From NCBI RefSeq assembly GCF_002954265.1, contig NZ_PPSL01000009.1:42836-106835 (forward strand): a DNA stretch of 64,000 nt. Direction: 5' to 3'. The position numbers and the translations under genes are program-made. Shown piece after piece: positions 30,701 to 38,915 of this stretch (position 1 is the stretch's first letter; each line of letters opens with the position of its first letter). This DNA is from Flavipsychrobacter stenotrophus (lineage in GTDB: Bacteria; Bacteroidota; Bacteroidia; Chitinophagales; Chitinophagaceae). The notes beneath the pieces are model-generated. The model had not been told where the DNA came from and made no database searches. It saw nothing but the letters and a program-made list of their open reading frames with translations.

Positions 30701-33700
30701 TAAAGATGTACCGTTAGCGAAGTTAAAAGTAGAACCCCATGATAAAGAATCTGAAGATACTTCAAAAATACTATTAGAAGATGTGATGGTGATAGTGCCT
30801 GGAGCCAGAGGATTGCCACTCATTGTGTACCTTAACCCAGCAGATGAAGTGCCGGTACTTACCGGGCCAAATGCAGCAGTGGTAACCGGAGTAAACCTAA
30901 ACGCTGTAGCCGTACCTGTAAGTGATACTACAGGAGATGTATTAACGGTACCACCAGAGAAAGTAACATTACCTGTATAAGTTCCTGCAGCACCTGGAGT
31001 GAAGCGGACATATACCGTAGCAGCAGACATTGTATTACCTGTATAAGTAATTGATGCAACGGTATCCCAAGTTGAGCCATTATTAGACACCTGGAAATTT
31101 GCAGTAGACTTGGCTACAATAGAACCTCCTGACGGGAACAATGCCGAGCCCGATAATGTAAACGTCTGGCTTGTAGAGTTGGTACACCCTGCAGTTGAAA
31201 ACGCAGGTAAAGAAGTTACAGAAGGAGCCAGCAAACCTGATTTAATACTCGCCCCCATGATACCCAGATAACCTGTGCTGCTTGAGTAAGTAGCAGTAAT
31301 GCTCTGTATAGTTTTAGACTGACCCGCTGTTGTTAATGTATATAACGCCTGAAACAATGATGGAGTTGTACTTGTACCTTCACCTGTAGTTGCTGTATTT
31401 GAAGAGCTGACCCTACCTATGCCTTTCAACGCAAATCCGATTGGAGCTGTAACAGTTGTGGCATACCAGTCAGGATACGTAAATGCTGATGAGGTTTCAT
31501 TTGTTCCGTCAGTAAAGTTCAGCTTATATGTTACTGCGGTTGTACCGCTACCACTGATCCCTACAAAATATATTGAGCTGGCTTTGACAGGGGTTGCGAA
31601 GGTAAGTGTACCTGTTGTTGGATAACTGGCCCCACTATGAATAAGCAAGGCATTAGTCGCAGAATAGTCAGCCAGCTGATAAGTCAGCCCTGAAGTACTG
31701 AAACTTGTAAATAAACCACCAAGAGGCAATTTAAAAGATGCGGTAGCAAAAGTATAGGGATTACCAACCAGGTCAAACCCTGCATTATCAAAGCTGGTAA
31801 CTCCGGCAACCGGGAAAGAAGTATTCAACTGAGGGGCCGTACTACCGTTCGCAACAATATCTGCATTAAACCCGCTTGCAATAGTAACTGGTGTGAAGTT
31901 ATCTGTAGTAGTTGCTGTTAATGTACCGGAAACTGCACTATTACAAGCACCAATTGCCGTAACCCTTACATAGTAAGAAGTAGCAGACAAAAGGCCGGTG
32001 ACATTAAGTGAAAGTGATGAAGTGGTAAATGGTGATCCGGCTATCGGTGCAGTAAATGTGTTGTTACTTGATACTTCCACAGAATAAGTTAGTGCACTTG
32101 CGCTTCCACCTGCTGGGGCAGTCCATGTTGCAGTAAACGATGTTGCGGTTATAGCCGACGACGTAGGTGTGCCTGTTGCTGCAGGACAAGTAATTACACT
32201 TCCTGTAAGTTGTGTACCGCTTGGATAAAGTGGGCCTCCGCCGCAAGTACCTCCTGTCGTTCCACCGTTAAAAGGAACAATAGTATAGTAGTATGCGGTA
32301 TTGCCTGTAAGACCTGAAGCTGCATAAGGCGGCGCACCATTATTTATAGCAATAACGGTACCATTACCAAATGGAGCGCTCACTGTATAATTGCTGCCAG
32401 ATACCGGATCGCTACCCGGCACAAAAGCAGAAGTACTTCTTACAACCAGGTAACCATCTTGTGATCCACCGGCGGTAAAGCCAACATTAGTGCTCGTGGC
32501 ATTAGTGCCGGAGAATGTAAGTGTGGTAGCTAAAGATGGATTTATACAGGCAACTGCACCATTTACACTGTCTTTAAATGTATAGGTACACGCAGGCGTA
32601 CCACCAGACATGGTTAATGTAGCTACATCTGCACCTACTATAGATGGTGTAACTCTTGTATAAAATGGAATAGACGGCGTAACACTACTGCCTGAAACCG
32701 TAATAGTAACAGAACTACTGAAAGCAATTCCATTAAGTGAATATTGGAAATCTGCATTGGTTGAAGTCACAGCAATGTTACCTGTTAACCCGAACGCCTG
32801 TAAACTATCCACTAATATTGCCGATGTAGTGCCGCTTGTTACTAAACCAAAATTGATAGTACCGCGAGATACCGGATAAGAAGTGGTAGAAGCAGGCTTT
32901 AAAGATACCCCACCAACAATGCCAGTAAGCGCAACCGTAGGTAGCAAAGTTGATGGAACCGACCCTCCTGAAAATGTTATAGCACCGGAGTAAGAGCCAA
33001 CTACAGTTGTATCTAACTTAGCATACAATGTTGTAGTTGGAAATGCGCAATTCGTAAACGCCACATTTAAGAGCTTAACAAAAGTCACATTGTCGGAAGA
33101 AATTTTAAAACCAAGCGGTGCAGAGACAAGTATATTACCTGTACCTGTAGCATTGGCAGTAGTATTAGCAAGATTGCTACCACTGATTGTAAAAGATTGT
33201 GATGTTGATGTAGGAGCACAAGTTGTTGCCGCAAAAGCCGACAGAGTTGTAGCAGATGATGTAAGTATACCCGTCTTCTGACCCGATATAGACACGACAG
33301 CAGGATAAGTACCTGTACCTCCGGTACATTGAACTGTTACGCTAGATACAAGTCTTGATGCATTCGCTGCACTTAAAGCAAGTGTATTCTTATATAGAAA
33401 TGGGCAATTAGCTACAGACTCATTGGTGTTAGCACGGGTAATAGTAGCAATGATTGCAGATGTACCAGAACACCAGTCATTAACTGTCTGGCCCGAAAAC
33501 ACTTGTGGTGTACCCGCATCTGCAAAATTGACAGTGTAAGATAATGTATTAGCACCTGCACCTGATATTGCGGCTACATAAATTGTAGAAAGTGCAACAG
33601 GAGTGCTCAACGTCATAGTACCTGCACCGGTGGTGCTACCAGACGCGAACCAAAGTACATTATTTCTGAAATAAGGTGCTATCTGGTAAACAATACCATT

Positions 33701-35023
33701 GGCGGTAGTTTCTGTAAATGAGCCACCAATAGGCAAACCATTTGTTGCGGCTATGTTATAGAAATCGGCTGCTGCAAGATCCCAACCGGCGTGGTCAAGC
33801 CCATTATATGTCACAAAGTTATTGGTACTTCCGTTGGCAGTTGTTGAACCGACAGGGAGATTAGCTCCATTTGCAATGATATCGTAAGTATAGCTTGCCG
33901 GTGTCAATGAAAGAGGAATGGCAACCGGCATTGTTACCGGATAAGTTGTGCTGATACTCAGGAAACCTGTCGATGCATATACCGGCTTTACCCTGTAATA
34001 ATATTTTGTACCTGTGGTAAGACCGGTAGCCACTTTAAAAGTATCTGTAGAGGCAACAGTTGCCGGATAGCCGGACACATAACTGGCGAATGTATTAGAA
34101 GTAGAAAGCTCAACACTGTAAGAAGTAGCACCGGTAGCAGGCTGCCAATTCATAGTAAATCCTGTATTGGTAAAGTCGGAAGGAGAATATAAGGTGAGAC
34201 TAGGCGTCCAGCTCAATGAAAGGCCTGATGCCGGAAAATACACCGCATTGGTACGCAATATTGTACATGTGGCATTGTTTACAATACCCGGCCTCAGCAA
34301 AACCCAGTTAGCCCCGGTAGTTGCCCCGGCAGTAACAGTGGTATTCGCCGCATTTTCTGTCCAGTTCAGATAGTCAGCATTCGATGTACCACCAATACCT
34401 ACCTGTGCATTAACAGTTGCCACTGTTGACCCTAGTGTTGAGGTACTGTAAATAACCTCTGCTTTATTAGTAGTTTCATAAAGATTGATCTCAAATGTGA
34501 TAGCACTATTCGATAAACCTGCCGGAACAGCACTGGTCCAGATAATTGAAAACACCCTGTTAGGTGCTGTGCCGGTTGATCCGTATTTAGGTGGAGTTGT
34601 ACCTGAAAGTGGCCCAAGCGCAAGCCCGGCAATTATACCTGTTACACTCACATCGTGTACCGAAAGTGGAGTATAGTTAGTTCCTACACTGGTTGCACCA
34701 AATGTTAAATAACCATTAGCGTTCACATAACAAGTGGTATAATTCGTACCGAGAAAATTAAAAGTGAACGGGATAGCGACTGCGGCGGGAGTTGCCGTCG
34801 CACCATTCCAACTACCGGTACTGAATAATGTGGTCGTTGTACCTGGGTTCAAAAAAGTTGCACCCGTAGCTTTAGCCTGAACATAAGCACTTTGAACTGT
34901 CTGGGCACTTGCTAAGCTACCTGACACCAAAAATGCCAGAGTAATAACTAACGATTTGAGCGACATAACGAACGATTTGTCTGACATGAGAGATGTGTTA
35001 AATGGGTGGGTATTAGTTTTCAT
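21716..35023 (-). CDS. Giant T9SS type A surface protein (4435 residues)
   Basis: The first Met (35023) precedes 19 polar residues. Met at 34966 directly begins a normal signal peptide (MSLKSLVITLAFLVSGSLAS) and may be the real start. Order: nidogen-like domain (about 42-260; PFTFNFLGTNYTTCYVNANG); fibronectin III-like domain (280-370); three units of about 660 residues starting near 378, 1051 and 1711, each with an NADIVANG-type domain (weaker, DIIANG, in the first), an Ig-like domain and FN3-like segments; a GEVED domain (about 2354-2490; VAVWVDFNNNGSFADAGE); Ig/BIG2/PKD repeats; a second nidogen-like domain (about 3041-3224); and the shared C-terminal module from about 3434, ending in a T9SS type A sorting domain. 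It is divergent from a LuxR-type regulator across 250 nt that contain paired palindromes. Probably an adhesin; ligand unknown. Confidence 0.88.
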   Translation of the reverse strand: MKTNTHPFNTSLMSDKSFVMSLKSLVITLAFLVSGSLASAQTVQSAYVQAKATGATFLNPGTTTTLFSTGSWNGATATPAAVAIPFTFNFLGTNYTTCYVNANGYLTFGATSVGTNYTPLSVHDVSVTGIIAGLALGPLSGTTPPKYGSTGTAPNRVFSIIWTSAVPAGLSNSAITFEINLYETTNKAEVIYSTSTLGSTVATVNAQVGIGGTSNADYLNWTENAANTTVTAGATTGANWVLLRPGIVNNATCTILRTNAVYFPASGLSLSWTPSLTLYSPSDFTNTGFTMNWQPATGATSYSVELSTSNTFASYVSGYPATVASTDTFKVATGLTTGTKYYYRVKPVYASTGFLSISTTYPVTMPVAIPLSLTPASYTYDIIANGANLPVGSTTANGSTNNFVTYNGLDHAGWDLAAADFYNIAATNGLPIGGSFTETTANGIVYQIAPYFRNNVLWFASGSTTGAGTMTLSTPVALSTIYVAAISGAGANTLSYTVNFADAGTPQVFSGQTVNDWCSGTSAIIATITRANTNESVANCPFLYKNTLALSAANASRLVSSVTVQCTGGTGTYPAVVSISGQKTGILTSSATTLSAFAATTCAPTSTSQSFTISGSNLANTTANATGTGNILVSAPLGFKISSDNVTFVKLLNVAFTNCAFPTTTLYAKLDTTVVGSYSGAITFSGGSVPSTLLPTVALTGIVGGVSLKPASTTSYPVSRGTINFGLVTSGTTSAILVDSLQAFGLTGNIAVTSTNADFQYSLNGIAFSSSVTITVSGSSVTPSIPFYTRVTPSIVGADVATLTMSGGTPACTYTFKDSVNGAVACINPSLATTLTFSGTNATSTNVGFTAGGSQDGYLVVRSTSAFVPGSDPVSGSNYTVSAPFGNGTVIAINNGAPPYAASGLTGNTAYYYTIVPFNGGTTGGTCGGGPLYPSGTQLTGSVITCPAATGTPTSSAITATSFTATWTAPAGGSASALTYSVEVSSNNTFTAPIAGSPFTTSSLSLNVTGLLSATSYYVRVTAIGACNSAVSGTLTATTTDNFTPVTIASGFNADIVANGSTAPQLNTSFPVAGVTSFDNAGFDLVGNPYTFATASFKLPLGGLFTSFSTSGLTYQLADYSATNALLIHSGASYPTTGTLTFATPVKASSIYFVGISGSGTTAVTYKLNFTDGTNETSSAFTYPDWYATTVTAPIGFALKGIGRVSSSNTATTGEGTSTTPSLFQALYTLTTAGQSKTIQSITATYSSSTGYLGIMGASIKSGLLAPSVTSLPAFSTAGCTNSTSQTFTLSGSALFPSGGSIVAKSTANFQVSNNGSTWDTVASITYTGNTMSAATVYVRFTPGAAGTYTGNVTFSGGTVNTSPVVSLTGTATAFRFTPVTTAAFGPVSTGTSSAGLRYTMSGNPLAPGTITITSSNSIFEVSSDSLSWGSTFNFANGTSLSAPLFIRFSPVATGAQTSNISVASTSETCLPSALLATGTGATPCIAPSVPTTLTFITTTASSSNVSFTPSGASDAYLIVRSYTPFSAGADPITAHAYVVNDTFGNGRVLGVYTAAPPYAVIGLNSNTTYYYTVVPLNGGVSGSCSGGPLYPSGTQLSGSVTTCPGAPTTLTTSGVTASSFVLSWSAPVGGTATSLSYSIDVSTNSGFTAPVTGSPFTASGTSTTITGLNTLTTYYYRVSAVGACTSVPSTSGSVATTDNYIPVTISAGFNADVIASGSAAPSTTTSYPTGSTSFDNAGFDLIGFPYTYYIGTTTYALPATGILSSIATSGLKYQLANFNGNNALYIHSGVGLPTTGTLTFATPMAASVIYVAGISGTSSTSVTYTLNYTDGTSETYPLTYTYADWYAAAGTNTALAYQGVGRVGHGATTSTAPEGAATTPAISQAAITLTTAGQAKTIQSITANYSSGTGYLGILGVSIKGGILNSSATSLSSFTGTSVGCSSSAQTFTINGSSFAPASGNIVAKAPTGFQVSNNGSTWDTVASIAYTGSALSPATVYARFVPTAPGTTSGNITFTGGAVSVSPTVAVTGITSGLGYSPTSVAAFGPVTVGTTSTALSYALAGTGLTAGTITVTSSNPDFQVSSDSATWASSYNFANGSTVASTIYIRFIPSGSGAASSSISITGAAVTCSLPAISATGTGSSPCANPSAPTTLTFSSTTTLSTSIGFTPVGTPNGYLLVKSYSTFVPGADPIAAHAYVLGDTIGNGRIVGVYTVAPPYAATTLTANSIYYYTVIPYNGGLVGGTCGGGPLYPTGTQLSGSVTTCPAAPTMGTNSVTITSITLNWLSAAGGGALPVTYTLDVCTDAGFTTPVSGSPFTVAGPATSLTVSGLTGGTVYYYRIKAATSACTSSYTSSSISTGAYCTPTWSAGCSGWRIYSVTMGSVSYTGTCGSAFNQTALIDTVVAAVPAPHTVIAGSYTGVAVWVDFNNNGSFADAGENLYDTYIDGTPATFNFNITVPGTVTTGMYRMRVLCNWSGGIDPVTGSCTAYTGAGGGNYYDFTMYVKNPVLTSSVSTLTSFGSVLRGCSSTSQNFTITGSGLIPAAGSVVAHAPTGFQVSTDNATWDTTATYTYTGSNLATSTVYTRFAPSVAGVSTGTVTFTGGSSLTPPTVAVSGTGTALTVPVSGSGPIFCSAGSALTLSASGATTYSWSPSAGLSATTGASVGASPTATTIYTVTGADAAGCSFTSNTVTVVYNVTTGAVGGPSSVLCLPGAMALTEAGTGGSWSSSDGSVAAVDGAGIVYGVSPSATPITITYNNTTCGGSATYDITVANGGFTVVTSPTSGTYCSTGTWLSITASGATNYSWSPALGLDASTGSLVHASPSATTVYTVIGTTGACSNTTTITVWNTTPGAITGGVTSLCPTITNATTWSDTTAGGAWSISAGGVATITSGGAITALTAGSATVTYTGAPGCFVTRALTVNPLPSISATPATAMVCGGVSTSLNATGAATYSWSPSAGLSATVGSAVVATPTVSTTYTITGTTSLGCISTLNKFVGVGPGVYAVASVGSSSVCPGSTTTLSSSATTSSGTTYAVNSTTYGLTSFTSTGSVTGDDVYSGGLALPFNFNFYGVNYSQININTNGIVSFSNLASSSGGNLTNYACPSANLLTETGTGIAFGNHDFNASGSMITYGSTGTAPNRKFIVYYNGLAGFSGTGTMTGQLILNENASIDFMITSLVSGTSTYSSTFGIQSGTGTVGLAAPGRSSIGSATTLTNEAWHFAPVLTTGTYAWSPATGLSSSVVSGPTATLTTATVYTVTITEPSSGCFGTATASVGVYTAPIVAISSPAIGCAGTAMTATGASTYAWTPSSGLSATSGATVTPNASVTGTPVYTVTGTDAHNCIGTASLAVNPVPVLSVTAASTICNGGSATLTASGANTYSWTNSSSLDASTNAAVTATPTITTTYSVSGVSLAGCASLVSPGRTITVNARPVAAALTAPSGYCIGSGTSLTITTGTATGTGTLSSYNWSGPAAFSTTTASPSVSFTPATTAATGVYSLTVTYPGAGCISLPVTTGTVTVADYPAAFNLTGGSGCTSTGIVIGLDGSQNSNYTYALKRGATTVATLAGTTTSLSYASVTAAGSYSVVATGPAGCQTNMTGTSVVNTTPSASVSAAMPNICQPTASASIGISTIVGAPTTYNVTWDAIALSDGGFSNISGATLSGSSVTLIYNPAGGAGSFDGTLTLSNAACTSAPYPVHTIVHANPVVTVSAVNVPCMGYAGSIDFTGTDSATVSYSKDGAAATSFTFSGNTHNLSTGLITSAHNYLIIDAHNAVCTTAVGSTITIDPTPMAWVGGTGGAGHESEWNRTTNWSCGFVPTVADDVSIQAAAFNPVVPSAFTATTRNLTVSSGGVLVVDGFGKVEVGGSYNNSAQVLGTGKVVLNGASAQTITGIGTTNNLELNNSNGATINTGSRLVIGSTITIAAGTLTTNDSLELASTDTNSTARIAEIPASGALISGKVKVDQYVMGGYRRFRFFAHPFSDTMSLSQLQTYIDISGPGGTANGFRYTASNAPSAFRLDPYTSNSSAGYDPGWKAFTKINATAADSNKVHLGQGIRVFFRGAKGEGLGYSGFLGSYTVSPVTFKLTGNVTQGNVSIPLAQGTSATLQSFNMVGNPYASPVDMGTVIFNARAAGQVMGGAFFVFDPAVGAGGQFVSVNLGGSAVPYYVQANTCIQVQADHDGAHIDFTESDKSASTSNYLYKSPVQYTALSVYDEKNHIWDILKINFNDKATDENDRMLDAAKPMGVADFNFYSKSADNLNLAVDSRPFVAEKVIPLGIASGYQQNFIIRADNVVVPAGGSLVLHDKLLEKYVDLNAGTEYPFTIGKDKTTQGDRFELALKSNVPAAIKPLAVTLTPNPTTDDVKISFTSGKKEKVTVRVTDISGVSIYTQDLGEQKNGTISVPLSTFAAGIYMVELTQGEQKVTQRLVKE
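27900..33900 (-). repeat. Internal ~2-kb tandem units within the 4435-residue gene
   Basis: Equivalent points fall near 33890, 31870, 29890 and 27960, so the period is about 2.0 kb. The first three units start with related sequences (DIIANGANLPVGST, NADIVANGSTAPQL, NADVIASGSAAPS). The fourth keeps the following Ig-like part but starts with a GEVED domain instead. Coordinates are approximate. Confidence 0.7.
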
Positions 35024-35273
35024 TTTGGATATAATTTTTCGAGAATTATTTATAATTTAATATTCCCTTTACAAACATAACTTTATACTATATCCGCTTC
35101 GATAGAATAAGTTCTACCATAAAATAGCAGTATTAACTGAAAGGTCATAAATAGACGTAAATAGCCAGCAGCAAGGACTTTGACTAGAACTAATTCTACA
35201 TGATGCTGATTGACGATCTTAATTATTCTACCTTTAGCTTTCATTATTCTATAACAACTTTATTCATTTTAGT
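35024..35273. promoter_or_regulatory. Divergent promoter region with paired palindromes
   Basis: TAGAATAAGTTCTA (35103-35116) and TAGAACTAATTCTA (35185-35198) are 14-bp palindromes of the form TAGAA-N4-TTCTA. The reverse complement of one differs from the other at a single position. Extra TTCTA half sites occur at 35226-35230 and 35247-35251. On the minus strand CAAACATA (35072-35079) reads TATGTTTG, a perfect -7 box for the 4435-residue gene. The first palindrome sits where the -33 element would be, as expected for an activator site. Direct binding by the adjacent LuxR-type regulator is inferred. Confidence 0.5.
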
Positions 35274-35882
35274 ATGACTCCTAAAATATTAATCGTTGAT
35301 GATCATAGCATGATCCGCAAAGGAGTAAAGCTTTTGCTTCAACTTAACCTTGGCTATAACGATGTTGAAGAAGTAGCAAGTTGCGCGGAGCTGATGAGCG
35401 AATTGAAGAGAAAGAAGTACACACATCTGTTATTGGATATTATCCTGCCCGATGGCACCACGCTGGAGATACTACCCAATATCAATAATCTTTACCCTGA
35501 TCTTAACATCATGATGTTTTCTATGCAGCCGGCTAGTGTTTATAGCGAAGCATTAAAAAAATATGGCATCAGGTACTATCTTTCAAAAACATCACCCGAA
35601 GAGAAAACAATAGCTCAATTAAAAGCTTTTTTATCGGATGAAGCGGTAGTTGAAAAAGCTAGCGATAGTAAATATCATAACCCCTTTTCAGATCTTTCTG
35701 CAAGAGAACTTGAAGTGCTGCATTACTTACTGAAAGGACAGGGCACTAAGTACATCTCAAACGTACTTAACTTAAGAATGAATACTATATCCACTATTAA
35801 AAAGAGGATATTTGATAAAACAAATACTGAAAATACCAAGACACTTACCGAACTTGCCGTACTTTACAATGTAAGTTATTAG
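35274..35882 (+). CDS. LuxR/NarL-family response regulator
   Basis: The protein has 202 residues. The receiver domain (1-120) has the acidic pair D9/D10, the phospho-acceptor D55 in LLLDIILPDG, and a Lys in YYLSKTSPEE. After a short linker, residues 138-190 form a LuxR-type helix-turn-helix (FSDLSARELEVLHYLLKGQG, then KYISNVLNLRMNTIS). The kinase gene begins 33 nt downstream on the same strand, so the two are a cognate pair. Regulation of the divergent giant adhesin, and autoregulation, is suggested by the palindromes upstream. LuxR-type regulators usually pair with HisKA_3 kinases, whereas the partner here has a classical HisKA-type H box. Confidence 0.9.
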   Translation: MTPKILIVDDHSMIRKGVKLLLQLNLGYNDVEEVASCAELMSELKRKKYTHLLLDIILPDGTTLEILPNINNLYPDLNIMMFSMQPASVYSEALKKYGIRYYLSKTSPEEKTIAQLKAFLSDEAVVEKASDSKYHNPFSDLSARELEVLHYLLKGQGTKYISNVLNLRMNTISTIKKRIFDKTNTENTKTLTELAVLYNVSY

Positions 35883-35915
35883 TATTAAAACCACCATGTA
35901 AGAAAGCAAAATAAT

Positions 35916-38915
35916 ATGCGTATAAAAATACTATCGCTTACTTACATTTTAGTTGCCATCAGCAGTATATGCAGTGCACAGCACAGCTATAATTTTGAAT
36001 ATATCACTACTGAAAATGGCCTGCCTTCTGATGGTATAAAAGGATTGGAAATTGACAAAAAATTAGGCTTTTTGTGGATTGCCACAGAAGCAGGATTAGT
36101 ACGCTACAACGGTCAGCATTTTTCAATTTTCAATAATGAAAATCAGCCAAAAATAATCAGTGATAAAGTCTTTCCATTGTGCAAAAGACCCGATGGAAAC
36201 ATATTTGCACTAACGGGAAAGAGGATACTGTATGTAGCAGGCAATAAGCTGGAGGTATACAAAAACGACTATTTTTACGACCATTATGGCAATGAGCTCA
36301 TTAATGTATATCTGCACAAAGGGCCCGTATTACATTCGCCATCTGGCGTAAACAATTACGACAAATTCCTACCGATAGACTCGACTCTCTGTCTCATAGA
36401 AAAAGAAGATACACTTTGGGAATTCAGAGCGTTAACCAACCAAAAAAAATATGTAGCACCGTTATTCAAACATGTCTATTCATTTGAAATTGGCAATAAC
36501 GTTTTCTTCTATGACAACAACGACAATTTTTTCATTTACGACACTACAGAGCATAAACTAAAGAGCGTATTACTCACAGACAAGGTAGGTACTGAAAAGA
36601 GTTTACCATCAGGTAAAAAACACCTGTACTGGGTACCCGGCATGCCCGGCCCCATTGCGCTGGCAGGGACAAATGCATGGGCGCTTAGCTACAATAACGG
36701 AAAGATAGTTGCGGAAATTATCTGCACTGCAATACCGCAGAACTTCTCAATAAAATTTGTGCAATACTGGGAAGAAGAGCATATTTTGTTTCTCGGAACT
36801 ACTTCTAAAGGAATCATTATAATAAGAGAAAATTACTTACAAAATATAAAGAAGATCCGTACAGAATTTGATGAGCCTAATGCTATATATTCACAGATAT
36901 TACTATCGAACGGGAACATACTTACTAATACCGGAGATGTAATAGGACCATATACCAGCAGCCCCGGCATAGTACCCATAAAGAGAGCGTACAATAACAA
37001 CACAATCATCACAACCGATAGTATTCTTTGGTACACTACCAATGACACGCTATACAAATATGACTACAGGCATAATGCCTCTAAAAAAATAACCTACTTA
37101 TCTGGCGCGGGGTATGTTGCATTTCTTGAAACTAAGGGACAATTATATGTAGCCAATCACAAAGGTATATATCTCATAAAAAACGACAGCCTTTCTTCAT
37201 TAATTGAATATAAAAATCTTGGTTACCCATTTAATCTATCGGAGTATAAGCCGGGAGTTGTAGCACTGGGAATGGCAACTGGTTTATTCAAATTTGATCT
37301 GACAAGTAAAAAGCTAGACACACTGCTCATCACACAATATCCGGTAAGGGCACTATGGAAATACAAGGACTATTTGTTTGTAGGTACTTACGGAGAAGGT
37401 ATCTACGTGATGAAAAATGACAACATAAAAAAGCTGCCACTCGACAATAATAATTACCTCGACTATGCACACTGCTTTATGCTGGACAGTGGCGGCTATT
37501 GCTGGATGAGCACTAATAGAGGACTCTTTAAAGCAAGGCTACAGGATATGATAGATGCCTATGAGAAAGGCACACTATACGTGTACTACCAGTTTTATGG
37601 TCGCAATGAAGGAATGGACATTACCGAAATGAACGGCGGTTGTACACCATGTGCTATATGGCTGGCTAATAAAACCATTTCTTTCCCAACAATGGATGGC
37701 GCATTATGGGTAACCCCCACTATGCCTACCCGCTTGCCAGATAGTAATATATTTATTGATCAGATAATAGTGAACGGAGGAAGGCTTGATACAAATTTTT
37801 TAGATTGTATCTACTTCGACGCTCATACCAACGACATCTCGTTCAACCTTGGTTTTTCAGCCTGGTGCGACAAAGAGAATCTATACCTGCAATACACATT
37901 AGATCCTGCTGAAAGTAAGTGGCAGAAAATCAATACAGACCATCCTGTTATTCGCCTGAGCAACCTACCCTATGGCCAATACATTTTGTATATCAGGAAG
38001 CTCACAGGTTTTGGTGAAAACAATTTTATCATTAAAAAAATCTGCTTTGAAATTCAACCACCATGGTACATGCGCTGGTGGGGGCAGGCAAGCATCATTT
38101 TTGTATTCTTGTTTATTGTTGCCGTTGTTTCTATACTGGCTAACAGAAGTTCTCTAAGAAGACAGATACGACTGAGAAATCTGCTCGATAAAAAGACAAC
38201 TGAAATACTAAAACAAAATGAGCAGCTTGAAAAAAATGACAGGATAAAGACGAGGCTTATATCCATTATCAGCCACGATATCATTACGCCACTTAAGTTT
38301 CTTCATCTCACCAGCAAATATCTTTTTGAACGGAAGGCGTCACTCACCGAAAACCTTCAAACAGAGACATTGGAAGAAGTAGTCAATACATCGAGAGAGT
38401 TGGAACTTTTGTCAACAAATATTCTTAACTGGATCAAATACCAGAATGAAGAGCGGCGCATCGTTAAAGAAGAAATTAATCTGCATGACCTGGTGGAGCA
38501 AGTATTTGTAGTACTTAAATCTCTGGCCCATAAAAACCATATTGAACTCATTAACAACATACCTAAGGACATTTTGTTGATGCAGTTTGTAGACCCACTC
38601 AGAGTAATTATCTATAACCTTGTTGTTAATGCCATCAACTTCACCAAACAAGGAAGTATTACAGTAAGCTGTACAACTTCATTTGACGAGGTGCAGGTTA
38701 ATGTAAAAGACACGGGTATGGGCATGAGCCGCACACAAGTAAATAATATCAAGTCCGATCTTGTTGTTGTTTCGGCTACCAACGTAAATAAAAGAAGCGG
38801 TCATGGGCTGGGCTTCCTGATCATAAAAGACCTGTTAAAGATGATCAATGGAGTATTTGACATTGAGAGCAAAGTGCATGAAGGAACAACAGTGTCCATT
38901 ACTTTTCCAATGTAG
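35916..38915 (+). CDS. Reg_prop/Y_Y_Y two-component sensor histidine kinase
   Basis: The 999-residue sensor begins with a signal peptide ending SSICSA. Its periplasmic part has Reg_prop-type beta-propeller blades (YITTENGLPSDGIKGLEIDK, GFLWIATEAGLVRYNGQHFS) and a Y_Y_Y-type Ig domain near 620-715. One membrane helix lies at about 725-748 (ASIIFVFLFIVAVVSILANR). The cytoplasmic part has an H box with His near 787 (LISIISHDIITPLKF), an N box (YNLVVNAINFTKQGS), a G1 box (VKDTGMGMS) and a G2 box (GHGLGFLIIKDLL). Unlike SusR/HTCS hybrid proteins of Bacteroides it lacks its own receiver and AraC domain; the output is the separate LuxR-type protein just upstream. Kinase and regulator are one transcript. 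The signal sensed is unknown. Confidence 0.9.
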   Translation: MRIKILSLTYILVAISSICSAQHSYNFEYITTENGLPSDGIKGLEIDKKLGFLWIATEAGLVRYNGQHFSIFNNENQPKIISDKVFPLCKRPDGNIFALTGKRILYVAGNKLEVYKNDYFYDHYGNELINVYLHKGPVLHSPSGVNNYDKFLPIDSTLCLIEKEDTLWEFRALTNQKKYVAPLFKHVYSFEIGNNVFFYDNNDNFFIYDTTEHKLKSVLLTDKVGTEKSLPSGKKHLYWVPGMPGPIALAGTNAWALSYNNGKIVAEIICTAIPQNFSIKFVQYWEEEHILFLGTTSKGIIIIRENYLQNIKKIRTEFDEPNAIYSQILLSNGNILTNTGDVIGPYTSSPGIVPIKRAYNNNTIITTDSILWYTTNDTLYKYDYRHNASKKITYLSGAGYVAFLETKGQLYVANHKGIYLIKNDSLSSLIEYKNLGYPFNLSEYKPGVVALGMATGLFKFDLTSKKLDTLLITQYPVRALWKYKDYLFVGTYGEGIYVMKNDNIKKLPLDNNNYLDYAHCFMLDSGGYCWMSTNRGLFKARLQDMIDAYEKGTLYVYYQFYGRNEGMDITEMNGGCTPCAIWLANKTISFPTMDGALWVTPTMPTRLPDSNIFIDQIIVNGGRLDTNFLDCIYFDAHTNDISFNLGFSAWCDKENLYLQYTLDPAESKWQKINTDHPVIRLSNLPYGQYILYIRKLTGFGENNFIIKKICFEIQPPWYMRWWGQASIIFVFLFIVAVVSILANRSSLRRQIRLRNLLDKKTTEILKQNEQLEKNDRIKTRLISIISHDIITPLKFLHLTSKYLFERKASLTENLQTETLEEVVNTSRELELLSTNILNWIKYQNEERRIVKEEINLHDLVEQVFVVLKSLAHKNHIELINNIPKDILLMQFVDPLRVIIYNLVVNAINFTKQGSITVSCTTSFDEVQVNVKDTGMGMSRTQVNNIKSDLVVVSATNVNKRSGHGLGFLIIKDLLKMINGVFDIESKVHEGTTVSITFPM

